Source: Pseudomonadota bacterium
GTDB taxonomy: Bacteria > Pseudomonadota > Gammaproteobacteria > Burkholderiales > Burkholderiaceae_C
Length of the DNA: 64,000 bases
Assembly: GCA_022566735.1 (NCBI GenBank)
Contig: JADFIG010000013.1
Location: 1 to 64,000 of the forward strand
Reading direction: 5' to 3'
This document shows, one piece after another, positions 11,587-19,348 of the stretch (its first letter is position 1; each line of letters starts with the position of its first letter). Both the position numbers and the translations under genes were made by a program. The notes beneath the pieces are model-generated. The model made no database searches. It saw nothing but the letters and a program-made list of their open reading frames with translations, and was not told where the DNA came from.

Positions 11587-11663
11587 AGGCGCTTAGCTCA
11601 GTTGGTTAGAGCACCACCTTGACATGGTGGGGGTCGTTGGTTCGAATCCAATAGCGCCTACCA
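11587..11663 (+). tRNA. tRNA-Val (anticodon GAC)
   Basis: 77-nt cloverleaf with encoded CCA. Acceptor stem AGGCGCT pairs with AGCGCCT; D arm GCTC/GAGC; anticodon arm CCACC-TTGACAT-GGTGG gives anticodon GAC; T arm has the TTCGAAT loop. The phage integrase gene begins just beyond it, so the 3' half of this tRNA is the probable attachment site. The tRNA is intact, as is usual when the phage supplies a replacement 3' end. Confidence 0.95.
11640..11663. other. Probable prophage attachment site attL (tRNA-Val 3' end)
   Basis: Host core genes end and phage genes begin exactly at the tRNA 3' end, with a tyrosine integrase as the first phage gene. Such integrases normally use the tRNA T arm and 3' end as the crossover core. 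The core length cannot be measured because attR is outside the window; the coordinates given are the T arm to CCA segment and are an estimate. Confidence 0.6.
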
Positions 11664-11679
11664 GAATTCCGTCCAGATT

Positions 11680-11721
11680 AAAGCCGGTAAGTTGTTGATT
11701 TAAAACAGCTTCCCGGCTTTT
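11680..11721. terminator. Bidirectional terminator between tRNA-Val and integrase
   Basis: AAAGCCGG (11680-11687) pairs with CCGGCTTT (11713-11720), with an A-rich flank on one side and TTTT on the other, and a loop of about 25 nt. It can end the tRNA transcript from the left and the integrase transcript from the right. Confidence 0.55.
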
Positions 11722-11727
11722 CTCATT

Positions 11728-12945
11728 TCAGGCCTGATTTCCTCGGGGAAGTTCCTGGGAAGAATCGGCATCAGGGCGATGGGCCTGAGCGGCCTCCATG
11801 GCGCGTCTTTCGGCGCCTGCATCGTTGGCCGGAATCCAGCGGGCGTACACCTCAAGCAACATTTTCAGGCTGTGTCCGGCCTGAGCAGCGATGTAGCCAG
11901 GCTTGACGCCGCCCATGAGGCCAACCGTGCAGTAGGTGTGCCGAGTGCAGTAGGCCCGGCGCTCGCGGATGCCAAGGGCCCGCAGGGTGGGCTTCCAGAA
12001 GTGGTCGCGCTGGCTGCGCTCGTCATGCCAGGGGCGCCCGGTGTTCGGGTTTTCGAAGATGTCCACGGGCTCGCCGGTTTCCTCGTCGCGCTTCATCATC
12101 GTGAAGGGCTTCATGACCTGCAGGGCGGCCATGGCCTGCGGCACCAGGTCCACCAGGCGCTCGCGGAAGGTCTTGGTTTCCTCCCACTCGGAGCCCATGA
12201 ACGTGCGCACGCGCTGCACCAGCACTTGGCGGCTGTTGAAATCGACGTCACCCCAGCGCAGGGCGATCGCCTCCTCGGGGCGCATGCCGGTGTAGAACAT
12301 CCAGGTGAAGTAGGCCCACACCCGGTGGTCGTACTGCTTGCGCAAGCGCTCCAGGATCTTGTCGCGCTCCTCGATGCTGAGCGGGTCGGGTGGCTTCTTC
12401 TGCCACCGCATGTTCTTGATGCCATCCGCTGGCGTCTTGCCACCCTCGAATTCAAGTTCGAGCATGCCGCGCAGCACGATGAGGTAATTGTTGAAGGTCT
12501 TGGCGCTCGGCCACGGGTGCGATCCGATCTTGGCCTTGATCACCTTGGCGGTGATGTTGGTGACCAGGGTGTCCTCGCCCAGGAGGGCGCACCAGCATTT
12601 CACTGCGCTGCGGTACTGCTGCAGGGTGGACGGCTTGAGCTCGTGGCCCTTGGTCTGCAACCAGGTTGCGCCCAGCTCCTTGAGCGTGGGGGTCTTGTCG
12701 GGTTTGCGCAGGGCCAGGGCGGTCTTGGAGTCGGGGAAGTACTCGGCATACTCAAAGACGCCGTGCCTCACCTTCTCGTTGATCGTGGCCACCAGGCGGC
12801 GAGCAAACTTCTCGTTGGCTGGCGTCGGTGGCAAGGGCTTGCCGTCACGCTTGAGTGTTTCCTTGCGGGACTGCCCCGCATAGGTGAAGTGCACGCGGAT
12901 CGACGTGTCCCTCAGTTCGACCCCACCATTTCCTGCTCGACCCAT
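11728..12945 (-). CDS. int: Phage tyrosine integrase
   Basis: 405-residue site-specific recombinase that integrates and excises the phage. The N-terminal arm-binding domain (about 1-60; DUF3596-like start with FTYAGQSRKETLK) is followed by a SAM-like core-binding domain (about 85-180). The catalytic domain shows Arg in TGMRPEEAIALRW, the RHTYC box (HxxR-type), AGHS and the nucleophilic Tyr in EVYARW near residue 375. It is transcribed toward the tRNA attachment site and its start overlaps the excisionase-like gene by 34 bp, so the two are coupled. Length and motifs are complete; it should be active. Confidence 0.93.
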   Translation of the reverse strand: MGRAGNGGVELRDTSIRVHFTYAGQSRKETLKRDGKPLPPTPANEKFARRLVATINEKVRHGVFEYAEYFPDSKTALALRKPDKTPTLKELGATWLQTKGHELKPSTLQQYRSAVKCWCALLGEDTLVTNITAKVIKAKIGSHPWPSAKTFNNYLIVLRGMLELEFEGGKTPADGIKNMRWQKKPPDPLSIEERDKILERLRKQYDHRVWAYFTWMFYTGMRPEEAIALRWGDVDFNSRQVLVQRVRTFMGSEWEETKTFRERLVDLVPQAMAALQVMKPFTMMKRDEETGEPVDIFENPNTGRPWHDERSQRDHFWKPTLRALGIRERRAYCTRHTYCTVGLMGGVKPGYIAAQAGHSLKMLLEVYARWIPANDAGAERRAMEAAQAHRPDADSSQELPRGNQA

Positions 12946-13121
12946 TTCTCAAACCCTCGCATGTCGATGTAAATCTCTCGACCCTTGCGGACGTACTGCT
13001 GACCCTCCAGCCAGACGCCGCCCTTGATCTTTTGCTCGATCGCTTCGACCGTCAGGCCGGTGATGGCCGATGCCAATGCGATCCGCACGTAGCGTGCTGC
13101 AGCAACTGCAACCGTTGTCAT
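12912..13121 (-). CDS. xis: Excisionase-like small DNA-binding protein
   Basis: 69-residue protein with a winged-helix/MerR-like pattern (VRIALASAITGLTVEAIEQKIKGG) followed by a short basic wing (GREIYIDMRGFEKWV). This is the form of small phage excisionases that bind near att sites and direct integrase toward excision. Its gene overlaps the start of int by 34 bp. Identification is from size, fold pattern and position rather than a specific motif; a transcription regulator is the alternative. Confidence 0.7.
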   Translation of the reverse strand: MTTVAVAAARYVRIALASAITGLTVEAIEQKIKGGVWLEGQQYVRKGREIYIDMRGFEKWVEQEMVGSN

Positions 13122-13192
13122 GTGATACCTCAGAAGTCGTCACTCAAAACATGGGCGTGCCCCCCTTCTCGTCCCCATGGTGGTCCGGACAA

Positions 13193-13930
13193 TCAACCTG
13201 CAAAGCCGCGTGGGCGGTTCATAGTGGCGAAGGCCATGACCAGCTCATCGATGCCGGGTCGCCCAGGCTCGTGCTCCGGCTTGGTGTCCTCATGCTCACG
13301 CAGGATTTCCAACGATCGCTCAGAGACTTCAATTTGCCGACGCCCCTGTTCGATCTCACTCTCGGCGCGGCCGATCTGCTCCTGCAGCACCCGGTTGAAC
13401 AAGCTGGTGCGGCCGCCTTTGCGGGTGACTCGGTCCAGCTGCTTGCTCAGCCGTGCAACCACGCGCTCGCTCAGTGCGATGTCCTTCTTGATGCTTTCCA
13501 CGCCGCGCTTGATGTGGGTTTCGAGCATGTGCACAAGGTTGCCGGGACGGCCGTCGTCCAGCAGCTGGCGGATCAGGGTCTGCAGGGCATGCTCTGCCAC
13601 ATCATCTAGCGTGGGGCCTTTGGCAGGATCACGTCCGGTCTGGTCATAGCCCAAGCGGCGCTCAGGATCACCCAGGCACTCATAGGCCGCATTCACGGCG
13701 GCCATCTTTTCGGCGTCGCCGCCCGGCTTGTCGGGGTGGTGCTGGCTGGACTTCTTGCGGAAGGCCCGCTTGATCTCGTCAGGGGTGGCGTCGCTGGCCA
13801 CGCCCAGGGTTTCGTAGTGGTTCATGGTGTTGAGGTAGTTCAGGGCTTCGCAGTCGCTGCAGACCTGGCGGCCGGTGCCGACAGCCTTCTCGCAGCAGTA
13901 GGCGCAGCTGAGGCGCTTGGCGCTTGTCAT
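13193..13930 (-). CDS. Phage J-domain protein with N-terminal zinc motif
   Basis: 245-residue protein. Two CxxC pairs (residues about 9-12 and 25-28) precede a J domain at about 36-100 with the diagnostic HPD in HHPDKPGGD. The rest is a long charged, probably coiled-coil C-terminal half without DnaJ zinc fingers or substrate domain. The J domain should stimulate a DnaK ATPase, presumably the host chaperone. It lies in the early-left operon next to xis; its start overlaps the upstream membrane-protein stop by one base. Role is inferred only: lambda and T4 use host chaperones in replication and head assembly, but few phages carry a J protein. Confidence 0.8.
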   Translation of the reverse strand: MTSAKRLSCAYCCEKAVGTGRQVCSDCEALNYLNTMNHYETLGVASDATPDEIKRAFRKKSSQHHPDKPGGDAEKMAAVNAAYECLGDPERRLGYDQTGRDPAKGPTLDDVAEHALQTLIRQLLDDGRPGNLVHMLETHIKRGVESIKKDIALSERVVARLSKQLDRVTRKGGRTSLFNRVLQEQIGRAESEIEQGRRQIEVSERSLEILREHEDTKPEHEPGRPGIDELVMAFATMNRPRGFAG

Positions 13931-14133
13931 CAGCCAGCCAGGCGCGACAGGTCGCTGTAGGCGCCGGCCACCAGGATGACGGCGATCAGCACCGCGGCGA
14001 TCACGGTGTTGCGCTTGCGGCGCGCCTTGGCCTGCTCGGGCGTCTCGGGCGGGCTGGGCAGCACGGGCGGGGGCAACTGCTTGGTGCAGTCTTTGGTGCG
14101 GTCCTTGGCCTTGGAGGTCTTGGGGTCAGTCAC
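13930..14133 (-). CDS. Small single-span membrane protein
   Basis: 67 residues from GTG 14133, which has AAGGAG-like sequence ahead and overlaps the upstream gene stop by 8 bp. The N-terminal half is charged and proline-rich (KQLPPPVLPSPPETP); residues about 45-60 form a hydrophobic helix (NTVIAAVLIAVILVAGAY). Probably an inner-membrane protein with a cytoplasmic N-terminus. The longer open frame upstream is a shadow of the next gene. No function recognised. Confidence 0.65.
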   Translation of the reverse strand: MTDPKTSKAKDRTKDCTKQLPPPVLPSPPETPEQAKARRKRNTVIAAVLIAVILVAGAYSDLSRLAG

Positions 14134-14365
14134 TGGAGGACTCCTTTGCGATGTCGTGGGTGCGCTTGAGCTGGGCCATGACGGCCTTGAAATGCTCGGC
14201 GGGGATGTTGATGCGGGCGCCTTCCTGGTCGATCCAGATCTCGCCTGCGCTGCCGGGATAGAAGCCGGTGACGATCGGGCCAGACACGGCCTCACCGTGG
14301 TGGATAGACAGGTGCGTCACCGAGGTGACGGCTTCGGTGTCAGCGTGGAACTTGGTGGTGCTCAT
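14126..14365 (-). CDS. Hypothetical phage protein (79 aa)
   Basis: 79 residues from ATG 14365. Segments such as EIWIDQEGARINIPAEHFKAVMAQLKR suggest a small alpha/beta domain. It belongs to the chain of overlapping early-left genes. The open frame continues upstream, but that part has a non-protein-like composition. No family recognised. Confidence 0.6.
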   Translation of the reverse strand: MSTTKFHADTEAVTSVTHLSIHHGEAVSGPIVTGFYPGSAGEIWIDQEGARINIPAEHFKAVMAQLKRTHDIAKESSSD

Positions 14366-14440
14366 GGCTTGCCGCTCGATAGATGAGAAAGTCGCGCGAG
14401 GCCGTTGCTTTGCGACAGGCCTCCAGAGCAGACTTGCCGC

Positions 14441-14554
14441 ATGCAAAACCTGTTGATCAAGTTCGGGGTGCGCCCATGCGGTGGCACCGATGTGGCCGAT
14501 TTGCGCGGCCTGGTGCTGGCAGTGCTGGAGATGGAGAGGAGGGCGGTCGGATAG
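14441..14554 (+). CDS. Possible 37-aa peptide on the opposite strand
   Basis: The 190 bp between 14,366 and 14,555 holds no convincing minus-strand gene. On the plus strand ATG 14441 to TAG 14554 encodes a small product of protein-like composition (MQNLLIKFGVRP start, then a DLRGLVLAVLEMERR helix). It would be antisense to the operon. No good ribosome site is seen. Low confidence. Confidence 0.25.
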   Translation: MQNLLIKFGVRPCGGTDVADLRGLVLAVLEMERRAVG

Positions 14555-14555
14555 G

Positions 14556-14987
14556 TCATGCGCCTCCCTTCGGCTGTGTGGCGGCGATGGACGCTGCCTC
14601 GACGGCGGACAGAGGCACATCGAAGAACCCGAGTTGGCCCTTCCATGGCGTGAACGGTACCGGCGCTGGTTTTCGTAGCACGAAGCCGTGCTTGCCGAAG
14701 AACCACGGTGATTCGCTGTCCTGCACGCAATCCACGATGTCTACGGCGCCGATGATGCCGCCACGCTGGAGTTGGTCAAACTTGCAACCATTGCGCAGCA
14801 CGTCCAGTGAAACGCCTGCATGCTGGGCCGTGTCGATTCCGTCTTCCCACTCGGCGCGCGTCATGCCTTTCGCGGCGTGAACCAGGACGCGGCCGCGAAA
14901 GTTGGTGGACCAATCGCGGTTCTCGATGTCCTTGCCAGCGCAGATGATGAGCCAGGCCCAGGGCTGGCGGATGCTGATGGCTCTCAT
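14556..14987 (-). CDS. ASCH-domain protein
   Basis: 143 residues starting MRAISIRQPWAWLIICAGKD, the classic beginning of ASCH/PUA-like domains (IRQPWA...I..G.K..ENR). The NW-type RDWSTNFRGRVLVHAAKG and GAVDIVDC segments complete the fold. ASCH domains bind RNA or modified nucleic acid, and some are nucleases or N4-acetylcytidine amidohydrolases. The role here is unknown. Start ATG 14987 has AGGGAG upstream and overlaps the previous gene stop (ATGA). Confidence 0.8.
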   Translation of the reverse strand: MRAISIRQPWAWLIICAGKDIENRDWSTNFRGRVLVHAAKGMTRAEWEDGIDTAQHAGVSLDVLRNGCKFDQLQRGGIIGAVDIVDCVQDSESPWFFGKHGFVLRKPAPVPFTPWKGQLGFFDVPLSAVEAASIAATQPKGGA

Positions 14988-16123
14988 GCCTGCACTCCCT
15001 TCGCCTGTGCGGCGGCGAGCATGGCAGCGCGGATAGCTTCGCGTGCGGTGCCCGCTCCACTGGCCTCTACCTGTGAGCCGATACCTGTGCGAACGTAGAG
15101 CACGACGCGCCCGCCGAAACAGTGCAGGTCTGACCCGGCCGTTCGTGCCGCCAGCGTGTCCAGATAGTCCAGCAGCGCAGAGTCCTCCGGCACAGCAGGC
15201 GCAGCGGCGGGGCGGGTGAGGGGTTCGTAGCACATGGGGAACTTGCGGCGGTGAGTGTCTTCCGGCTCACACAGTCGGCCCGTCAGCTTTTCGCGGTAGG
15301 CAACCACCTCCCCCACCGGCTCAGGCGTGGCGGCTTGCTGCTTCTGCCACTCGACGCCAGCATTCCAAGCCTCATTGCCGCTGACGCCCGCGCTGCGACT
15401 CTTGGTTGCAAGCCAGTCTAGGTATGCCTGCGGCACATCCTGGCTCGGCATCTGACGGATGGCGGCATCACGCATGGCGCACGCGATGCAACCTGTGATC
15501 GGCTCAGGCGTGGCGGGCGTCAGCCTTTTGGACAGGATGTTGAACAAGGCGCCACCGTGGTCTTCTTCAACGCTGCGCCCGTCATATCCCGGTGCGAAGT
15601 CGCCCGGCACGGTGCGGGCATTTCGTGCGTCGTTGTAGCCCAGGTCATAGGCTCCACGGATCGCGTCGTAGATGTTGCGCTTTGCTAGCGGGCCAAGGGT
15701 CAGCGGATCAGGCGTGGCCTGCTGTCGTGCCGCCTCCCACGCTGACCGCGCAGCGTCATATGGGCTCGCTGTGTTGGGGCCGTCGGATGACCACCACGCG
15801 TCGAAGTCAGGGCGCGCTGGCGTGGCCTGCTGGGGGGCGGGCAGGGAGCGATCCTGCCCCCACACGAACCACGATCCAGTTCGCGCCTCGATCATGGAGC
15901 GGACTTCGGCGCCGCCGATCTTGTGCAGGTCAACCAACAGGCGCTTTGCCTTCGTCAGTTGGTCGCTGTGCTCCACCTCCTGCGCTGCGGGGCGCTGGGC
16001 CAGGGCGGCGCGGATGGCGTCAACGGCTGCCCGAGCCTTTTGCAGGCCGCCTTCTTTCCATGCGACGCCTTGCTCCAGCGCCTCCAGCGCCTGCTGCGCT
16101 GCGTTGGTCAGTTCTTGGGTCAT
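14984..16123 (-). CDS. Ea22-like mosaic phage protein
   Basis: 379 residues of patchwork character. The start MTQELTNAAQQALEALEQ and the RPAAQEVE linker, as well as the C-terminal AIRAAMLAAAQAKG end, recur in modified form in the gene at 16787-17200. Between them are repeated Ala/Gln/Pro linkers of the type QQATPxP joining short modules, including an FDAWW segment and a C-terminal DSALLDYLDTLAA...HCFGGRVVLY module. This build is typical of early-left accessory proteins of the Ead/Ea22 kind, which are variable and not essential. No enzymatic motif. Confidence 0.7.
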   Translation of the reverse strand: MTQELTNAAQQALEALEQGVAWKEGGLQKARAAVDAIRAALAQRPAAQEVEHSDQLTKAKRLLVDLHKIGGAEVRSMIEARTGSWFVWGQDRSLPAPQQATPARPDFDAWWSSDGPNTASPYDAARSAWEAARQQATPDPLTLGPLAKRNIYDAIRGAYDLGYNDARNARTVPGDFAPGYDGRSVEEDHGGALFNILSKRLTPATPEPITGCIACAMRDAAIRQMPSQDVPQAYLDWLATKSRSAGVSGNEAWNAGVEWQKQQAATPEPVGEVVAYREKLTGRLCEPEDTHRRKFPMCYEPLTRPAAAPAVPEDSALLDYLDTLAARTAGSDLHCFGGRVVLYVRTGIGSQVEASGAGTAREAIRAAMLAAAQAKGVQA

Positions 16124-16383
16124 GCGTGCTCCAGCTCGTTTGCGTGCTGCGTGGGCTCTGGCTCATCACCCAGCGGCGTCAGGTCGCGGTCATCCCAGGA
16201 GATCCGGTTGTTGTAGGAATCGCGCAGGCACGGGAATGTGTGCCAGCCGGGGCCGCCGTGGGCAGGGCCGTACTCCAGGCAGACGACGACCTTGCCGCCG
16301 TGCGCTGCAATGTCTGGGTCAGCTGCTGTCCGAGGTGTCACGATGGATCGCTGACCATATTTGTTTCGCAGTGTGTCGCTCAT
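16120..16383 (-). CDS. Hypothetical phage protein (87 aa)
   Basis: 87 residues from ATG 16383, overlapping the preceding HNH stop (ATGA) and the next gene start. It has a compact middle (VVVCLEYGPAHGGPGWHTFPC) and a short acidic tail. No family recognised. The longer open frame upstream is antisense-like shadow of the HNH gene. Confidence 0.6.
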   Translation of the reverse strand: MSDTLRNKYGQRSIVTPRTAADPDIAAHGGKVVVCLEYGPAHGGPGWHTFPCLRDSYNNRISWDDRDLTPLGDEPEPTQHANELEHA

Positions 16384-16787
16384 CGCGGCTCCTTGGTGGC
16401 TTGGTGGGCGGCGGCTCGCTCGAAGTAGAAGATGACGGGCGCGCTGTTGAGCGTCACAAGCCCATAGCGCACAGCGCGCCGAAACGTGCTCACGTCGCGC
16501 AGCAGGACATCGTTGCTGCGCTGGATCACCTGTCGCCATCCCTCCAGGCTGAACGTGTGCTTGTCGATGTTGCAAGGCGGGCATGCCGGGTTCATGTTTT
16601 CCAGCGTGTCGCGTTCGGGGTAGTCATGGCCTTGAGGTTTGCCGCCATTGCGCGCGAACCAGTCCGTGCGCCCGATGTGCTCGATGTGGTCGGCGTGCCA
16701 CTTCTCGCCAAGCTCGCATCCGCAGTAGGCGCATCGGCCTCCGAACTTCTCGCGCAGGGTTGCGCGCTGCTTCTTGGTGAGCGCCAT
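16380..16787 (-). CDS. HNH endonuclease
   Basis: 135 residues. CAYCGCE (about 20-25) and ACPPCN (about 66-71) form the paired CxxC zinc motif that supports the HNH site; HADHIEHIG (about 32-40) carries the catalytic His. Free-standing HNH nucleases of this size are often homing enzymes or packaging-associated. Position among early-left accessory genes favours a selfish or accessory role. Start ATG 16787 overlaps the upstream stop (TGATG); an in-frame GTG lies one codon earlier. Confidence 0.85.
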   Translation of the reverse strand: MALTKKQRATLREKFGGRCAYCGCELGEKWHADHIEHIGRTDWFARNGGKPQGHDYPERDTLENMNPACPPCNIDKHTFSLEGWRQVIQRSNDVLLRDVSTFRRAVRYGLVTLNSAPVIFYFERAAAHQATKEPR

Positions 16788-17200
16788 CACGCACCCCCTT
16801 CCTTGGCCTGTGCGGCGGCGAGCCTTGCGCGGTGCAAGTCAAGGGCTTCATTCGCCGATGCCCACCACCGCGAAACGGATGCGGTGTCCTTGGTGTCCAG
16901 CAGCAGGCACTCAAGCTCCAGGGCTAGGCGCGCGGCATCCGCATCGGCGTCCGTCCACCCCTCCCGCTCGCCCACCTCCTGCGCTGCGGGGCGCTGGGTG
17001 ATGACCAACTGCCCGGCGCTGACGATAGTGGAGATGGTGGAGACGTGGATGGCCTCGGCTCCGCGACGGTTGGCGTGAATGAACCATTCACCATCACGGT
17101 GGTAGCCCATGCGGCGCAGCAGCTCATGCGCGTGGTCAACGCCTGCGATGTGATCGGGTGTGTGCGCCTGCTGCGCTGCTTGCTTCAGTTCTTCGGTCAT
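16787..17200 (-). CDS. Ea22-like mosaic phage protein
   Basis: 137 residues beginning MTEELKQAAQQA and ending with RLAAAQAKEGG, both shared with the larger mosaic gene at 14984. The middle module (GVDHAHELLRRMGYHRDGEWF...) is different, followed by the shared RPAAQEV linker. Same start and end modules around unlike cores show shuffling. Function unknown. Confidence 0.65.
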   Translation of the reverse strand: MTEELKQAAQQAHTPDHIAGVDHAHELLRRMGYHRDGEWFIHANRRGAEAIHVSTISTIVSAGQLVITQRPAAQEVGEREGWTDADADAARLALELECLLLDTKDTASVSRWWASANEALDLHRARLAAAQAKEGGA

Positions 17201-17211
17201 GGGTGCGGCCT

Positions 17212-17418
17212 TTAGATCAGTCCTGCGGTCGGCTCATCGCCGCGCAGGTCGTTGAGGATGTTTTGAATCTCGCGCAACGCCGTAGCCTGAGCCGCATCGA
17301 CGCGAACCATCTGCAACTCTTGTTTGTGCTCGAATGAGCGGATTCGGCGCAGCGTCTCAAGTTCGTGTTCGGCCCTGAGTGCTCTACGTCGCCACGCTGC
17401 TTTGGTGTCTGATGTCAC
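17212..17418 (-). CDS. Hypothetical charged helical protein (68 aa)
   Basis: 68 residues from GTG 17418, which has AAGGAG ahead and overlaps the upstream stop (GTGA). The product is a strongly charged, probably coiled-coil helix (RAEHELETLRRIRSFEHKQE). The longer frame upstream is shadow. No family recognised. Confidence 0.55.
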   Translation of the reverse strand: MTSDTKAAWRRRALRAEHELETLRRIRSFEHKQELQMVRVDAAQATALREIQNILNDLRGDEPTAGLI

Positions 17419-17753
17419 GGCTTCTCCTTGGCGGGCTGGTGGGCGGCGTGGAATCGGCGGATCAGTTCGCGCTCCATGTAGGCGGGGCAGGAGAACTGAC
17501 CGAGGTGCAGTTTCATGGCAATGCTGCGTGCTGCCTTGGCTATGGCTGGCTCTGCGCCATTGAGGCAAACGACCTCAAAGACCGCGCTTGCCCGCTCGTG
17601 TGCAGTGCGCTTTGCGTGCTTTCTGAGGCCGATCATTGGGATGTGAGTGAGGTTCGCCCACCGCGATGCGATCGTGTATCTGCGGCGGTCTTCGTCGAAA
17701 ATCATTTCGACAGCCGCACCGTCAATGTCGTAGCTCCTGCGCAGTGTTTCCAT
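17415..17753 (-). CDS. Hypothetical phage protein (112 aa)
   Basis: 112 residues with an alpha/beta N-terminus (GAAVEMIFDEDRRRYTIASRW) and a helical C-terminal half rich in Ala and basic residues. It has no recognised motif. It sits three bases after the next upstream gene and overlaps the downstream one, so it is part of the early-left operon. Confidence 0.6.
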   Translation of the reverse strand: METLRRSYDIDGAAVEMIFDEDRRRYTIASRWANLTHIPMIGLRKHAKRTAHERASAVFEVVCLNGAEPAIAKAARSIAMKLHLGQFSCPAYMERELIRRFHAAHQPAKEKP

Positions 17754-17756
17754 CGC

Positions 17757-18167
17757 TCAACCCTCCCCGCCGTCTGCGCGCTGGGTGATGCCAAAGTGAT
17801 GGGATTCGACGGCTCGAACAAGCGCCATCACCTCACTCGCTTTCGCGCAGGCGATGTCAACCATCATGGGCTGCGTGGACAGTGCGAGCGCAACGTCAAG
17901 TTCAGTCATCGGCACCGCCTGCGGGCGCAGTGCGATGATGGCGCGGGCGAAGGCCTTGATGTCTCCTAGTCCACAGTTTTCGATGTGCATCTCTCCAAGG
18001 TGCCGAGCGGCCTCAGTGAGGATCTGCTCATCCGACACCGCGGCCGGTTGCGCTTGCATTGCTGCACGCATCTGCCGCGCAGAAAACGCGGGCTGGCGGC
18101 TCTTGTCCGTCTCGATGTAGCCGAGTTCAGGCTCTGGCAACTCGGGCATTGCGGGGGTGGTGGTCAT
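17757..18167 (-). CDS. Hypothetical early phage protein (136 aa), Ea22-like
   Basis: 136 residues; N-terminus MTTTPAMPELPEPELGYIE is of the kind often seen in Ead/Ea22-type early proteins, and residues 44-85 (SDEQILTEAARHLGEM..., FARAIIAL) form a helical module common in such mosaics. It overlaps the DUF551-like gene by four bases. No function assigned. Confidence 0.6.
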   Translation of the reverse strand: MTTTPAMPELPEPELGYIETDKSRQPAFSARQMRAAMQAQPAAVSDEQILTEAARHLGEMHIENCGLGDIKAFARAIIALRPQAVPMTELDVALALSTQPMMVDIACAKASEVMALVRAVESHHFGITQRADGGEG

Positions 18168-18580
18168 GTGGGGTCCTTCTGCGCAGGTGGAGCGGGGAGG
18201 GGCTGCCAGGCGATCACGCTTTCAAAGTCTTCGTGATCGTCCCAGCCGTACCCGGTTTCGATGGTTGCCGTTGAAAACGAGAGCGGCGCTTCACGCTGCA
18301 TTGCCCATGTGTCGATCTTCAAACTGGGAGCGGTTTCCCACGTCTGGCGGCTCCAAACCAGAACGGTCTGGTCAGGCTGCGGCACAGAGTCGTAAGGCGA
18401 CACCCACCCTCCCGCCTTTGCTTCGGAGAGGGCGGCGCGGGCTGCGTCGTGGGCCTTCTCGAACTCCTCCACGCTGTCAGACATCATGGCAAGTCCACCT
18501 TCAACCACATCCCACGTCTTGGCGTACATGGCCGTCAGCCCCTCCAACGCCCCCGCGAGCTTCTGAACGATGTCAGCCAT
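18164..18580 (-). CDS. DUF551-like early phage protein
   Basis: 138 residues. The C-terminal half has the DUF551 pattern: GWVSPYDSVPQPDQTVLVWS at the start and VIAWQPLPAPP at the end (the family usually reads GWI..DRLP..G..VLV and THWMPLPEPP). The N-terminal half is a separate helical module. DUF551 occurs widely in early regions of temperate phages and has no established function. Confidence 0.7.
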   Translation of the reverse strand: MADIVQKLAGALEGLTAMYAKTWDVVEGGLAMMSDSVEEFEKAHDAARAALSEAKAGGWVSPYDSVPQPDQTVLVWSRQTWETAPSLKIDTWAMQREAPLSFSTATIETGYGWDDHEDFESVIAWQPLPAPPAQKDPT

Positions 18581-18767
18581 GGGCCACCTCCGGCGTCTGC
18601 AGGCGCAGGGCCTGCAGCTCGTTGGCCGTGGCCAGGCCGTTGGCGATGGCCTGGCGGACCAAGCCCAGCTTGTGCGGCGCGTCTTCGCTGTCGGTCAGCG
18701 CCTGCACCGACTCCAGTGCGGCGCGCAGCTCAGCGGCTTCGCGCTCCAGAATGGTGGCCGCGCTCAT
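18573..18767 (-). CDS. Hypothetical helical protein (64 aa)
   Basis: 64 residues from ATG 18767, which overlaps the exonuclease stop (ATGA). The product is almost entirely helical and Ala/Leu/Glu-rich (ILEREAAELRAALESVQAL), likely a coiled coil. No family recognised. Confidence 0.55.
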   Translation of the reverse strand: MSAATILEREAAELRAALESVQALTDSEDAPHKLGLVRQAIANGLATANELQALRLQTPEVAHG

Positions 18768-19348
18768 GCCGCAACCCGTTCGGTGATGCCGTCCTTGACG
18801 GCGAAGTAAACAGCCATGCAGCCGTCCACGTCGGCCATGGCACTGTGCGCGCCCTCCAGCTTGCGGCCGGTGAAGAATTCGTAGGCATCGACCAGCTTGG
18901 AGTAGCGCCCCTTCTTGAGGATCGGGTTGGCCATGCGCATTGCGCACTCTGCCTGGCCTTCCTTCCAGGCATCGGCGATCGCATCATCGAAGTGGCGCTT
19001 GAGGGCGATGCGCATGATGCGGGCATCAAACGACTCGTTGTAGGCGACCCGCAGGCGAGGGCGCTCGGGGCGCCACAGCTCCAGCAGGATCTCGGTGACG
19101 GCCTCCTCGGGGATGCCCATGTCATAGGCCATTTCCGTCGTGATGCCGTGCACGTCCGAGGCCTCCTTGGGGATCTCCCAGCCGTTGGGGCGGACGATGA
19201 CATCCACGGCCTGCAGGGGCTTGCGGGTGATCATGTCCATGACCTTCACGCCCAGCTGCACGATGTGCGGCTGGCGAGGATCCTCGCTGGGCTCGCCGTA
19301 CAGCGGGAGTCCAGTTGTCTCAAAATCGTAAACAATGGCTGTGGTCAT
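18764..19348 (-). CDS. 3'-5' exonuclease, DnaQ-like (DEDDh)
   Basis: 194 residues. DFETTG (8-13) supplies the Asp and Glu of ExoI, HGITTE follows near 68-73, the NESFDARIM segment gives the ExoII Asp near 106, and HSAMADVDGC gives the ExoIII His and Asp near 169-174. This is a complete DEDDh site. Such phage exonucleases trim 3' ends in replication or recombination. It lies just downstream of the HNH and recombination block in the same operon. Confidence 0.85.
   Translation of the reverse strand: MTTAIVYDFETTGLPLYGEPSEDPRQPHIVQLGVKVMDMITRKPLQAVDVIVRPNGWEIPKEASDVHGITTEMAYDMGIPEEAVTEILLELWRPERPRLRVAYNESFDARIMRIALKRHFDDAIADAWKEGQAECAMRMANPILKKGRYSKLVDAYEFFTGRKLEGAHSAMADVDGCMAVYFAVKDGITERVAA

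Larger units (their letters stand above)
15003..16998. repeat. Short DNA modules shared by two mosaic genes
   Basis: A 27-nt exact match occurs at 15973-15999 and 16972-16998, and an 18-nt exact match at 15003-15020 and 16806-16823. They encode the RPAAQEV linker and the AAAQAK C-terminal end of the genes at 14984-16123 and 16787-17200. The start regions (near 16090-16123 and 17165-17200) are also similar. The arrangement suggests module shuffling through short homologies. Confidence 0.75.
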
